Shown here piece by piece: positions 18,427-27,567 of a DNA stretch of 54,344 bases. Numbering within the stretch: position 1 is the first letter of the stretch; each line of letters begins with the position of its first letter. Source of the stretch: CAZGAH01 sp964523295 (GTDB lineage Bacteria; Desulfobacterota; Desulfovibrionia; Desulfovibrionales; Desulfovibrionaceae); NCBI GenBank assembly GCA_964523295.1, contig CAZGAH010000022.1, positions 1 through 54,344 on the forward strand, read 5' to 3'. The notes beneath the pieces are model-generated. The model searched no databases. It saw nothing but the letters and a program-made list of their open reading frames with translations, and was not told where the DNA came from. The translations under genes were made by a program, and so were the position numbers.

Positions 18427-19692
18427 TCAGCCGCTGGCGCTGCCGATCATTTCGCAAGCCCATTGCCCGGCCCGGACATGTTTGACGGCCGATTGGGCGA
18501 GGGGCAGATTGTGGTACCGCAGAAAGGCTTCCGCGGCATCCCAAGCGCCGGTTTCCGCCGCCAGGGCGTGGTCTACCCATTCCCGGGCAGGATTGTATTG
18601 ACCCAACAAGGCGTCTTTGAACATATCGTCCAAGGGAAGCGGATTGATGATTTCGTCCATGGGTTGATTGAGCAGTGCGTCGAGCAGGGAAAACAGGCCA
18701 AGAAGAAAAACGATGTCCGCAGAAAATGGCGGCCTGGTCATGCCCTGAACCAGCAGTTCCAGATACCGCGCGCGGTGCAGCGACCGGCGGGTGAGTTCCG
18801 AGCCTCGGGGACTCTGGTCGAATTCGGCGAGCAGTACGGCCTGAAGCCATTGTTTGACATGCACGAGCCCCATCAGTGTCAGGGCCTGGGTCACGGCGTT
18901 GACCTTGCTGCGCAAGGAGAAGTACGCGGAATTGATGTAATTGAGCAGCCGGAAACACAGTCCCTGGTCCTGGCGGATGATTGCCGCGACCTTGGCGAAC
19001 TCGAACTCGGGCTTCGAGAGCTCCTGAAGAAGACGAATTTTCGCCATCTGTGCCGCAGGAATTTTCTTTCCCTTGATGAGCTGCGGCCTGGAAAAATAAT
19101 AGCCCTGAAAAAAATCGAAACCTAGGCTCTTCGTCAGATCGAACATGCGCTGGTCTTCGACTTTTTCGGCCAGAAGCCGGCAGCCCGACTGCTGCAGTCG
19201 TCGCGCCAGCGACTGCAACGTCCCGGCTTCCAGAGCCAGCAGATCGACCTTGACGATATCAGCCAGGTCGATGAGCGCTTCGTATCCCGGCTGACCGATG
19301 AAGTCGTCCAGGGCCAGACGGTAGCCGTTTTCCTTCAGCCTGTGGCAGGCTTCCAGAATCTCCGGCGTCGGCGGCACGGTTTCGAGGATTTCAATCACGC
19401 AGTGCTGACTGGGCAAGGCAAAGGCGGCGTCACGCAGGAGCAGGTTGGCGGGAAAGTTGATGAGAGCGTGTCGACCGATATCGCCGGCTCTCATGGCCAG
19501 GGCAAAACCATCGGCGATGACCTTGGCCGTCGCCACGTCGGGATCGGCGATGTAGGCCGATGTGCTCTCGCCACTGTGCCGGAAAAGCAGTTCATAGCCC
19601 CAGATATGCCCTGAGGCATCGAAGATAGCCTGTCGGGCAATGTAGATCGGTTCACACGAGGCATCGGACCTGACGTTGGAAGGCGTACTCAT
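18427..19692 (-). CDS. EAL/HDOD (YuxH-type) signalling protein
   Basis: 421 residues from ATG 19692; 24 further in-frame codons upstream look non-native. The N-terminal half is an EAL-like domain: IYIARQAIFDASGHIWGYEL, then ELLFR in place of the EAL triplet, ALDDF, VKVDLL, AEKVED and GFDFFQGYYFSRP. The C-terminal half is an HDOD domain (RLLNYINSAYF, then KVNAVTQALTLMGLVHVKQW). Proteins of this architecture usually lack c-di-GMP phosphodiesterase activity because the catalytic motif is altered, and act as regulators of motility or stress (CdgJ, YuxH). Function here is inferred. It is transcribed away from catalase. Confidence 0.88.
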   Translation of the reverse strand: MSTPSNVRSDASCEPIYIARQAIFDASGHIWGYELLFRHSGESTSAYIADPDVATAKVIADGFALAMRAGDIGRHALINFPANLLLRDAAFALPSQHCVIEILETVPPTPEILEACHRLKENGYRLALDDFIGQPGYEALIDLADIVKVDLLALEAGTLQSLARRLQQSGCRLLAEKVEDQRMFDLTKSLGFDFFQGYYFSRPQLIKGKKIPAAQMAKIRLLQELSKPEFEFAKVAAIIRQDQGLCFRLLNYINSAYFSLRSKVNAVTQALTLMGLVHVKQWLQAVLLAEFDQSPRGSELTRRSLHRARYLELLVQGMTRPPFSADIVFLLGLFSLLDALLNQPMDEIINPLPLDDMFKDALLGQYNPAREWVDHALAAETGAWDAAEAFLRYHNLPLAQSAVKHVRAGQWACEMIGSASG

Positions 19693-20399
19693 GTATCGCG
19701 CTCGCTCTCCCCGCTTGCGAGGCGGAGGGTTGGCAGCCAAAGCATACGAAGCGACCAGCCACACAACCTGAAGCCGGAACGAAAGACTGCCGGTTCAGGC
19801 TGGTGGATATCTGTCGCATCGGTTGTCCACAGCTACTGTAAGGCTAAGGCGCGTCAGGCACGCCCTCAAGATCGCCCGCTTGTTGTGTTACCCGCCTGTT
19901 GTCAGGATATGTATACATCATATTCCCCGTAATCTGTAAACATGTTCATGGCACCGGATTGTTACCGGATTGTTACCGGGTGGCGGACCTGCGACACGTC
20001 GAATTCCAGTCGTGTAGATATTATATCCCCAATGAATTCGATCAGTTGCAATCTGACAGTTCACCATTTCGGCTTGATTGCAGAGAAATCAGGAATACCA
20101 TGTCATATTTCGGGCATTGCACATCCGCTTGTAATATATCAGCATTGATCTTCCGCCGAACTATTCAGGCTACGTCCCCGTGTCGCTCTATGCCATCCGA
20201 AATGAGAAGCCAACACTCCGTGAAAGAGACTGTGCATTGTGGACTAAAAATGAGATTGACAGTAACGGCGGATTCTGAAAAATAATAGTGCTCCTGTGTT
20301 GCATCGCCGGGCAGCCGGCTTACGTCCGTCCGGACTGTCCGATGCCGGGAGCGGCAAGGGGGCTGCTGGCTTTCGCAATCTCAAACCCGGGAGAACACC
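19693..20399. other. Intergenic region upstream of catalase, with short tandem repeat
   Basis: About 700 bases without a supported gene between divergent genes. Two perfect copies of the 11-base unit ACCGGATTGTT plus a partial third lie at 19953-19979. A weak promoter-like pair (TTGACA at 20256 and AATAAT at 20281, spacing 19) precedes katA. No oxidative-stress operator could be named with confidence. Confidence 0.45.
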
Positions 20400-21857
20400 A
20401 TGCATGAAAAAAAACTCACGACGACTGCCGGAGCGCCCGTTCCGGACAATCAGAACGTGCTGACAGCGGGCCCGCGTGGCCCGCAACTGCTGCAGGATGT
20501 CTGGTTCCTGGAGAAACTGGCGCACTTCGACCGGGAGGTGATTCCCGAGCGGCGGATGCATGCCAAGGGATCGGGCGCCTACGGAACGTTTACCGTCACG
20601 CACGACATTACCCGCTACACCAAGGCCGCGATTTTTTCTCAAACAGGTAAAACCACCGATCTGTTCCTGCGTTTTTCTACGGTAGCCGGCGAGCGCGGCG
20701 CCGCCGATGCCGAGCGCGACATCCGCGGCTTTGCAATCAAATTTTACACCGAGCAGGGCAACTGGGACCTCGTGGGCAACAACACGCCGGTTTTTTTTCT
20801 GCGCGATCCGCTCAAATTCCCGGACCTGAACCACGCGGTCAAGCGTGACCCGCGCACCAATCTGCGCAGCGCGAAAAACAACTGGGATTTCTGGACCTCG
20901 CTGCCCGAGGCGCTGCACCAGGTGACCATCGTCATGAGCGATCGTGGCATCCCGGCGAGCTACCGTCACATGCACGGCTTCGGCAGCCATACCTTCAGCC
21001 TGATCAACGCAGCCAACGAGCGGTTCTGGGTCAAATTCCACCTCCGCACGCAACAGGGCATCAAAAACCTGACCGACGCCGAGGCCGAGGCCGTCATCGG
21101 CAGATGCCGGGAGAGTCATCAGCGCGACTTGTACGACAGCATCGAGAGGGGGGATTTCCCCCGCTGGGCGTTGTCCATCCAGATCATGCCCGAAAAGGAG
21201 GCCGCGAACTGCCCCTATAATCCCTTTGACCTGACCAAGGTCTGGCATCACAGCGACTACCCGCTCATCGAAGTCGGCGTTCTGGAATTGAACCGCAACC
21301 CCAAGAATTATTTTGCCGAGGTGGAGCAATCGGCCTTCAATCCGGCCAACGTCGTGCCCGGCATCGGCTTTTCCCCGGACAAGATGCTTCAGGGCCGCCT
21401 GTTTTCCTATGGCGATGCCCAGCGCTACAGGCTCGGCGTGAACCATCATCTCATCCCGGTAAATGCGCCACGGTGCCCTGTCCACAGTTACCACCGTGAC
21501 GGGGCCATGCGCGTGGACGGCAATTACGGCTCGACCCTGGGCTACGAGCCGAACAGCTACGGAGAATGGCAGCAGCAGCCGGACTTCGCCGAGCCGGCGC
21601 TGGAGCTGAACGGCTCCGCCGACCACTGGGACCATCGGCAGGACGATGACTACTACTCCCAGCCCGGCAAGCTGTTCCGGCTGATGAGCCTGGAGCAGCA
21701 GCAGGCGCTGTTCGACAACACCGCCCGCAGCATCAAAGACGCTCCCCGGGATATTCAGCTACGGCACATCGGCAACTGCCTGAAGGCCGATCCGGCCTAT
21801 GGTCAGGGTGTGGCTGCGGCACTGGGCATTGCGGCCGCAGAGATTGCCGGCCTGTAA
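20400..21857 (+). CDS. katA: Monofunctional haem catalase
   Basis: 485 residues, the size of small-subunit (clade 3) catalases, which dismutate hydrogen peroxide. Distal-pocket residues are visible: His54 in ERRMHAKGSGAYG and the asparagine in LVGNNTPVFFLRDP. The proximal haem-ligand tyrosine lies in GRLFSYGDAQRYRLG. NADPH-binding-region residues look typical (HMHGFGSHTFS). There is no signal peptide, so it is cytoplasmic. It starts at ATG 20400 behind GGGAGAACACC. It appears monocistronic, with a strong palindromic hairpin just after its stop, and would protect a largely anaerobic organism against oxygen exposure. Confidence 0.96.
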   Translation: MHEKKLTTTAGAPVPDNQNVLTAGPRGPQLLQDVWFLEKLAHFDREVIPERRMHAKGSGAYGTFTVTHDITRYTKAAIFSQTGKTTDLFLRFSTVAGERGAADAERDIRGFAIKFYTEQGNWDLVGNNTPVFFLRDPLKFPDLNHAVKRDPRTNLRSAKNNWDFWTSLPEALHQVTIVMSDRGIPASYRHMHGFGSHTFSLINAANERFWVKFHLRTQQGIKNLTDAEAEAVIGRCRESHQRDLYDSIERGDFPRWALSIQIMPEKEAANCPYNPFDLTKVWHHSDYPLIEVGVLELNRNPKNYFAEVEQSAFNPANVVPGIGFSPDKMLQGRLFSYGDAQRYRLGVNHHLIPVNAPRCPVHSYHRDGAMRVDGNYGSTLGYEPNSYGEWQQQPDFAEPALELNGSADHWDHRQDDDYYSQPGKLFRLMSLEQQQALFDNTARSIKDAPRDIQLRHIGNCLKADPAYGQGVAAALGIAAAEIAGL

Positions 21858-21877
21858 GGTCGCTCCCCGCACACGAA

Positions 21878-21909
21878 CCGGGGGGTCCGCCGCGCGGCGG
21901 ACGCCCCGG
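21878..21909 (+). terminator. katA downstream hairpin
   Basis: A nearly perfect 32-base palindrome (CCGGGG...TCCGCCGC / GCGGCGGA...CCCCGG) begins 20 bases after the katA stop. It has no U-run but would form a very stable stem. Confidence 0.5.
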
Positions 21910-22079
21910 TCTCCGTCGACCGCCCTCCTTCACTCCTCAGACCGGCTCATGCGACGCCCCAAGCTTTGTCGACGCACTATTTACTTTGGCAGCAGGAGTT
22001 GACGCCGTCATGCAGGAGACATACATTCATTCGTGACTGGAGTGTGTCCGAACCGACGTTTCCTCAGGAAGGGCCTCCC

Positions 22080-22844
22080 ATGCAACCGACGTGGCAGCCC
22101 CTGGCAGAGCAGGCTGTACGGCTCTGGCGAGGGGCGGAGCATGTTTTCGCCTTGACCGGCGCGGGTATTTCCGTTCCGAGCGGTATTCCCGATTTTCGCA
22201 GTCCCGGCGGGTTATGGGCAAAATTCAACCCGGATCGGGTCGCGACGGCGCAGGCGCTGCACAGCCGGCCGCGCGAGGTCTGGGAGTTTCTGCTGGCCTG
22301 TCTGCCCCTGCTGGATCGGGCCAGGCCCAACGCTGCGCACGTTGCGCTTGCGGAGCTGGAGAAAAGCGGCCGGCTCGATGGCGTGGTCACGCAGAACATC
22401 GACAATCTGCATCAGGAGGCCGGCTCGACCCGGGTTGTCGAGTTCCATGGCTCTGCGCGACGTTTTTATTGCCAGGGCTGCGGCAAGGAGTATCCTGTCG
22501 AGCAGGCCCTGCGACTCACTACACGGGATATTCCCTGGCGCTGCGCGGCCTGTGGGCAGATTGTCCGGCCGGATATCGTTTTTTTCGGCGAGGCGATTCC
22601 GGCGCAGGCCCTGGACGCGAGCCGGGAACTTGCCGGGAAGGCCGATCTGGTGCTCATTGTCGGAACCTCGGGAACGGTCGCGCCGGCCAGCATGATTCCG
22701 GCCGGGGTCAAGTCCCGGGGCGGTCGCGTGCTGGAGATCAACCTGGAGGATTCTGCCTGCGTGGCCCTGCCCGACGTGCGCATCCAGGCTCCCGCGGAGG
22801 ACGTGCTGCCGTATCTTTGTGCGAGAATCCTGGCCGAGCCCTGA
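22080..22844 (+). CDS. cobB: NAD-dependent protein deacylase, sirtuin family
   Basis: 254 residues from ATG 22080, preceded by AGGAAG; an upstream in-frame start at 21966 adds a tail with no homology. Sirtuins remove acyl groups from lysines, consuming NAD+. The NAD-binding GAGISVPSGIPDFRSP, TQNIDNLHQEAG with the Asn/Asp pair, catalytic histidine in VEFHGSAR, a four-cysteine zinc site (CQGCGKEY, CAACGQ), RPDIVFFGEAIP and VGTSGTVAPAS are all present. It has no signal peptide and is cytoplasmic. It may regulate acyl-CoA enzymes such as the acetyl-CoA synthetase at 30787, but that link is inference. Confidence 0.94.
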   Translation: MQPTWQPLAEQAVRLWRGAEHVFALTGAGISVPSGIPDFRSPGGLWAKFNPDRVATAQALHSRPREVWEFLLACLPLLDRARPNAAHVALAELEKSGRLDGVVTQNIDNLHQEAGSTRVVEFHGSARRFYCQGCGKEYPVEQALRLTTRDIPWRCAACGQIVRPDIVFFGEAIPAQALDASRELAGKADLVLIVGTSGTVAPASMIPAGVKSRGGRVLEINLEDSACVALPDVRIQAPAEDVLPYLCARILAEP

Positions 22845-23035
22845 ACCGACGGCGTATCTGCCGTCCCTGTGCCGCCTGTCCGCCGGGTGCGGGATGCCAC
22901 CAGAAAAAAATACACTGGTCGCGTTGAGAGAGGAAAAAAATCCTTGCGTTGCCTCCTTGGTCGGGGTATGGGGGGCCGTATTTAGATTTTTTCTAGAAAG
23001 AAAGGTATGAATTCATAAGCAAAGGGGACGTTGCC

Positions 23036-23773
23036 ATGTCGGATCTCGGGTTGATCGAGCTGCTGAGCCAGGCGACTGTGGAGGTCAAAATCGTCATGAG
23101 CATGCTCGCGCTGATGTCTTTCGTCAGTTGGATTATCATTTTCGGCAAGGTGCTCACCCTGTCGCGCGCCCGTCGAAAAATTCTTCATAATGTGCAGGAG
23201 TTTCAGGATGCCGAAGGGCTGCGCTCGGCTATCAAACTCATGGGGCGCGATACCCATTCACCTGCGTACCTGGTCGCTGTCGAGGGTGTGAACGAATTGA
23301 ATCGCATGGAGGATTACAGCGAGGACCGGCTTAACATTATCATGGACAACCTGCGCCGGGCGCTTCGCCAGGGCGTGAGCACGCAGTTGACGAAACTGTC
23401 GGGGTCGCTTTCGTTTCTGGCAACCTGCGCCAACGCGGCGCCGTTTATCGGCCTGTTCGGTACGGTCTGGGGCATCATGCATTCTTTCCACGCTATAGGC
23501 AGCATGAAGACCGCGGCGTTGGCCACGGTTGCGCCAGGTATCTCCGAGGCGCTCGTTGCCACGGCCATTGGTCTGGCGGTGGCTATTCCCGCTACCGTGG
23601 CATACAATTTTTTTCTGGGCATGGTCGGCGGCATCGAAGCCGAGCTGGTCAGTTTTGCCGGCGTGTTTCTCAACCGGGTCCAGCGCGAGCTGCCGCATCT
23701 TTCGGAGAATACCGAACGGGCAGCCCCAAGGGGTGGACTGCTGCACAAAGACCAGCCGGTCGGCGCCTTTTAG
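23036..23773 (+). CDS. tolQ: Tol-Pal system proton-channel subunit TolQ
   Basis: 245 residues, first gene of a tolQ-tolR-tolA-tolB-pal run. TolQ and TolR form the inner-membrane stator that uses proton-motive force to drive TolA. TolQ has three membrane segments (about residues 18-40, 128-150 and 165-190), with ANAAPFIGLFGTVWGIMHSF and GISEALVATAIGLAVAIPA being the MotA/TolQ/ExbB signature. ATG 23036 follows AAGGGG. TolR begins 18 bases after its stop. ExbB is the alternative name, but the tolB-pal neighbours settle it as TolQ. Confidence 0.95.
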   Translation: MSDLGLIELLSQATVEVKIVMSMLALMSFVSWIIIFGKVLTLSRARRKILHNVQEFQDAEGLRSAIKLMGRDTHSPAYLVAVEGVNELNRMEDYSEDRLNIIMDNLRRALRQGVSTQLTKLSGSLSFLATCANAAPFIGLFGTVWGIMHSFHAIGSMKTAALATVAPGISEALVATAIGLAVAIPATVAYNFFLGMVGGIEAELVSFAGVFLNRVQRELPHLSENTERAAPRGGLLHKDQPVGAF

Positions 23774-23791
23774 GGTAACGGAGCAGAGAGT

Positions 23792-24277
23792 ATGGCAGTG
23801 AAACAGACCCGCGGGGGGTTGTTGGCCGAAATCAACGTCACGCCGTTCGTGGACGTTATGCTGGTGCTGTTGATCATCTTCATGGTTACTGCGCCCATGC
23901 TGACGCAGGGATTGGAGGTGGACCTCCCGCAGACGCGCACCGTGGACGTGCTGCCTACGGAAAGCGACCACCTCATGCTGACGTTAGGCAAGGACGGGAG
24001 CATGACCCTGGATGAATACACGGTGACATTCGACGATATGCAAGGGCATATCAAACGGTTGGTGGTTGAAAAGCACAAGCAGCTGTTTCTGCGCGCTGAC
24101 AAGGAAGTCCCGTACGGTCTGGTGGTACGGGTGATGGGGGAGCTGAAGGAGGCGGGCGTCGACAAGCTGGGTGTCGTAGCCGAGAAGGATGAGACGCCGC
24201 CTGCGTCTGCGTCGGGAACGAAGCCGAAGTCCCCCGGCCCGGATGAACGGAAAAAGGCCGGAGCTGCCAAGCCATAA
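23792..24277 (+). CDS. tolR: Tol-Pal system protein TolR
   Basis: 161 residues. One N-terminal membrane helix, preceded by GLLAEINVTPFVDVMLVLL, contains the proton-carrying aspartate of the ExbD/TolR family. The periplasmic domain (about residues 45-130) ends in the usual PYGLVVRVMGELKEAGV. A charged proline-rich tail of about 25 residues is extra compared with the Escherichia coli protein. It works with TolQ in the inner membrane. RBS GGAGCAGAG. TolA follows after 44 bases. Confidence 0.94.
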   Translation: MAVKQTRGGLLAEINVTPFVDVMLVLLIIFMVTAPMLTQGLEVDLPQTRTVDVLPTESDHLMLTLGKDGSMTLDEYTVTFDDMQGHIKRLVVEKHKQLFLRADKEVPYGLVVRVMGELKEAGVDKLGVVAEKDETPPASASGTKPKSPGPDERKKAGAAKP

Positions 24278-24321
24278 TGTCGAGGGCGTAGCGGAAGCCG
24301 CGCCCTGCGGGATCAGTCGCC

Positions 24322-25341
24322 ATGCGTTCGATCAGTATTTTTCTTTCTCTGGCCCTGCACGCGTCTATTATCGTGCTGGCCTTCTATTTGCCCAAGCTGG
24401 GGCCACCGCCGATTCTGTTGAATGTTCCGGTATATCAAATCGATCTGGTGACCCTTTCGGGAGGTCCGGGCAAGCTTTCCGATCTGATGAGCCCGCCTCC
24501 GGGGCCGGGGCCGGCCAAAACGGCAGACCAACCTGCTCCTGCTGCTCCGCCTCCGGCGGAAGCAAAGCCGGCGCCGCAGGCCAGGCCCGAGCCGCCGAAA
24601 CCGGAGATTGCCAGGCCTGAGCCGCCCAAGCCCGTGCCGCAGCCGGCAAAACCGCAGCCGGTGGAGCCGCCCAAGCCGCTCAAGGGCAAGGAGATCAGCC
24701 AGAAGAAGGATGATACGCCTAAAAAGCCGGAGCCTAAGCCCGAGGCGGATCCGAAAAAGCCGGAGCCGGTTGCCGAGAAAAAGCCGGAACCCAAGTCGAA
24801 AAATGTTTTGAGGACCGAGACTGATGCCAAAAAGGACAGTGCTCCGAGTCCGGACCAGGTACTGGCCCAGGCGCTCCAGTCCGCGCGCAAAGACGCTGCC
24901 AAGCGTGAGCAGCAGAACCGCGATGCCTTGTCCAAGGAGTTGGCTGCCCTGCGCGAATCAGCGGGGGGGCAGGGTGCCGGCGTGGGGACAGGCGGCGGAT
25001 CAGGCCGTGCTGGAGCTGGCGGCGGAACCGGCACGGGCGTGGGGCTTGGCAGCGCGGCAGGCATGGCGTATCTGCGGGCCATTTCGCAAATGATCAAACA
25101 ACATTGGCGTTTCCCCCAGATTTCGGGTAAAAATGTCCTGGTGGCTCAGGTAGAAATCCGTCTGGACCGCACCGGAAAGATTTTGGAGTTCATGCTGGTG
25201 GGTCCGTCCGGCCGGGAAGATTTCGATGCGTCGGCGCTCAAGGCCATCGATGAAACCCGACAGTCCGAGTCCCTTCCGCCACCGCCGCAGGGGCTGACGG
25301 AGATGCGCGTCAACTTCAATTCCCAGGAATTAAACCAGTGA
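24322..25341 (+). CDS. tolA: TolA-like TonB-family envelope protein
   Basis: 339 residues. An N-terminal membrane anchor (LSLALHASIIVLAFYLP) precedes a long low-complexity periplasmic arm: Pro/Ala/Glu/Lys-rich repeats (about residues 60-165, such as PEPPKPEIARPEPPKPV) and a helical segment, then a Gly-rich hinge (about residues 213-250). The C-terminal TonB-like domain begins at AYLRAISQMIKQHWRFP and includes VEIRLDRTGKI. It spans the periplasm from TolQR to TolB/Pal. Its stop overlaps the tolB start (GTGA). Sequence resembles TonB more than enteric TolA, but operon position favours TolA. Confidence 0.88.
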   Translation: MRSISIFLSLALHASIIVLAFYLPKLGPPPILLNVPVYQIDLVTLSGGPGKLSDLMSPPPGPGPAKTADQPAPAAPPPAEAKPAPQARPEPPKPEIARPEPPKPVPQPAKPQPVEPPKPLKGKEISQKKDDTPKKPEPKPEADPKKPEPVAEKKPEPKSKNVLRTETDAKKDSAPSPDQVLAQALQSARKDAAKREQQNRDALSKELAALRESAGGQGAGVGTGGGSGRAGAGGGTGTGVGLGSAAGMAYLRAISQMIKQHWRFPQISGKNVLVAQVEIRLDRTGKILEFMLVGPSGREDFDASALKAIDETRQSESLPPPPQGLTEMRVNFNSQELNQ

Positions 25342-26657
25342 ACACAGCACTTCAAGCTTCCGTCGCGTCGGCGTGGCGCCTGGTCCTCTGCCAGGCTGTC
25401 TTCCTCGGATTGCTGGCCCTGGCCGCTCCGGCTCTGGCCGTAACCCCGACCATCGACATTTACGGCCCCAGCCAGGGGCAGATGAACATCGCCCTGGCCC
25501 AGCCCCTGGGTGGCACGGGCGCCTCGCCCGCTCCCCCGGAGGGGCAGACGCTGCAAAACCTGATTTCCCAGAACCTGTCCATCCTGCCATTCCTCAAGGT
25601 GCTTCCGGGCAGTCACATCCCCGGTGGCGACCGTCTGGCCGGGTACAAGGCCGAGGAGATCGATTTCAAGCGGTTTCAGCTGGCTGGATGCGACCTGCTG
25701 CTGACAGCAGGGTGGCCGGAGGGCAATCGGACTGTTGAACTGCGCGTGTATCAGGCGTTCACCAACAATCTGATCCTGGGCAAGGCCTATTCCGATCTCG
25801 CGGCGGACCGGCTGCCTTCGGTCGCCGATAAGTTTTGTCAGGAACTCATGGAGGCGTTGACCGGGCACGGTGAATTTTTCCGCTCGACCCTGGCCTTTGC
25901 GCGTCCCACGGGGAAGAACAAGGCCGACATTTTTACCATCAAACCGACTGGCCGGGAACTGCGACAGGTCACTTCGCTTAACGGTATCTGCATGTCGCCG
26001 ACCTGGTCGCCGGACGGCCGCTACATCGCGTTCACCTATCTGACCGATCGGAATCATCTTCTTGGTCTGGCCGATCTCAGCTCCGGGAAAATATCGACCA
26101 CGAAGTTTCCCGGTAACGCTGTCGTCAGTCCGCGTTTTCGTCCTGACGGACGAATCGTGGTCAGCCTGAATTTCGCTGGCAATCACGACATCGTGCTCCT
26201 TGGCAGCAATCTCAAAATGGAGAGCAAGCTTGTCGCCAGCAATGCCATTGACGTGCAGCCGACCTTCGACCGCAGCGGCGGCAAAATGGCCTACGTCTCG
26301 GACCGGCTCGGCGGACCGCAGGTGTTTATCGGAGACAGCCGGGTTTCCCAATCCGGTAGTTACAATACGGACCCGTCACTCAGCCCCGATGGCGACCTGC
26401 TCGCGTATTGCCGGCGTACAGGCGAGGGCTTTCGGATTGTTGTCCAGGATCTGGCGCGCGGCGTTGAGAATCAGATTAGTACCGGCCCCGGCAATGACGA
26501 GCAGCCGGCATTTGCGCCCGATGGCTTCTTCGTGGCGTTCACCTCCTCGCGCGCGGGCGGCGAGCGTCTGTGGTTGACCACGCGTCACGGGGCGCCTGCC
26601 GTGCAGCTGCCCATTAACGGACAGGGCAGTTACGCTGCCTGGCATCTCGGCAAGTAG
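25338..26657 (+). CDS. tolB: Tol-Pal system periplasmic protein TolB
   Basis: 439 residues starting at the GTG of the GTGA overlap with tolA. The N-terminus is a signal peptide (ending ALAAPALA). An alpha/beta TolB-N domain follows (about residues 40-190), then a six-bladed beta-propeller with PD40-type repeats: SPTWSPDGRYIAF, SPRFRPDGRIVVS, QPTFDRSGGKMAYVSD, DPSLSPDGDLLAY and QPAFAPDGFFVAF. TolB binds Pal and releases it from peptidoglycan during constriction. Two pal genes follow. Confidence 0.95.
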   Translation: MNTALQASVASAWRLVLCQAVFLGLLALAAPALAVTPTIDIYGPSQGQMNIALAQPLGGTGASPAPPEGQTLQNLISQNLSILPFLKVLPGSHIPGGDRLAGYKAEEIDFKRFQLAGCDLLLTAGWPEGNRTVELRVYQAFTNNLILGKAYSDLAADRLPSVADKFCQELMEALTGHGEFFRSTLAFARPTGKNKADIFTIKPTGRELRQVTSLNGICMSPTWSPDGRYIAFTYLTDRNHLLGLADLSSGKISTTKFPGNAVVSPRFRPDGRIVVSLNFAGNHDIVLLGSNLKMESKLVASNAIDVQPTFDRSGGKMAYVSDRLGGPQVFIGDSRVSQSGSYNTDPSLSPDGDLLAYCRRTGEGFRIVVQDLARGVENQISTGPGNDEQPAFAPDGFFVAFTSSRAGGERLWLTTRHGAPAVQLPINGQGSYAAWHLGK

Positions 26658-26852
26658 CCCGTTTGACGCAGGGAGCAGCATGTACGGTTCCTTTCAACTT
26701 CTTCTTGACATCGCTGGGTGTACGCGTCTAAACCGCCCTCTTTCCTGGACTTCGGGTCCGAGTGAGAAGACCGGCAGCGATGAAGTGGCAATGGTCCGGC
26801 CGGCCTGGTCCGGTTGCAGCTGGCAACGTGCTATCGGAGATGGGAGGACGCC

Positions 26853-27344
26853 ATGACCCTGCGGATATTTATCATTGCTTTTCTGTTGATCCTGGCAGGG
26901 GCTTCTGGTTCGGGATGCAGCAAGAAGGTCGCCGACAACACCATGGCGCAGACCGAACAATCGGCCGAGGCCGAGGACGCGGCACGAAATCTGGAAGAGG
27001 CCAAGCGGCTCGTGGTACTCGAGAAGATTTATTTCGCCTTCGACAGCTCCGACCTGAACTCACGAAGTCGTGAGGTGCTGACGCGCAAGGCCGAGGTTCT
27101 CCGCCAGGAGCAGCGTCTTCGCGTCATTATCGAGGGACATTGCGACGAGCGCGGCTCCAACGAGTATAACCTCGCACTCGGCGAGCGGCGGGCTCAGGCC
27201 GCCTTCCGCTTTCTTGTCAATCTGGGCATCACTGCGAGTCAGCTCGAGACCATCAGCTACGGAGAAGAGCGGCCGGCTGATGCCGGGCATGGTGAAGCTG
27301 CCTGGGCATTGAATCGGAGAGATGAATTTCGTCTGGTCTGGTGA
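26853..27344 (+). CDS. pal: Peptidoglycan-associated lipoprotein Pal, copy 1
   Basis: 163 residues from ATG 26853, behind GGGAGGACGCC. A lipoprotein signal ends at Cys22 (GASGSGCSKK). An acidic spacer follows, then an OmpA-like peptidoglycan-binding domain from about residue 55: KIYFAFDSSDLNSRSREVL, EGHCDERGSNEYNLALGERR and ISYGEERPAD. Pal tethers the outer membrane to peptidoglycan through meso-diaminopimelate. It is 195 bases past tolB and is followed by a close paralogue, so the envelope has two Pal versions. Confidence 0.93.
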   Translation: MTLRIFIIAFLLILAGASGSGCSKKVADNTMAQTEQSAEAEDAARNLEEAKRLVVLEKIYFAFDSSDLNSRSREVLTRKAEVLRQEQRLRVIIEGHCDERGSNEYNLALGERRAQAAFRFLVNLGITASQLETISYGEERPADAGHGEAAWALNRRDEFRLVW

Positions 27345-27567
27345 CGCTGAGACAGGCTCAATCGGTGAGGCTGATCAGATGGCGCAATGAATTGGCTTTG
27401 ACTCTCGGTCGGATGGTTTGTGCTCTTCAGCCGGGAGACAAGAATGCACCTGAGGGTGACCCGTGGCAGATTCGCCCGCGAAATCACTGCCTTCAGGCGC
27501 TACGTGGAGAGGATTGGCGGACGATGTGTTCACAAATATACAAAAAAGGTGTATCAAGGAGGATGTG

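Noticed and set aside
19899..20285. 128-codon frame upstream of katA
   Set aside because: Composition unlike neighbouring genes, no ribosome-binding site, low-complexity start over the tandem repeat.
20244..21635. 463-codon open frame opposite catalase
   Set aside because: Antisense shadow of a clear katA gene; composition is His/Gln/Val-rich without motifs.
25146..26351. 401-codon open frame opposite tolB
   Set aside because: Shadow of tolB in a GC-rich region.
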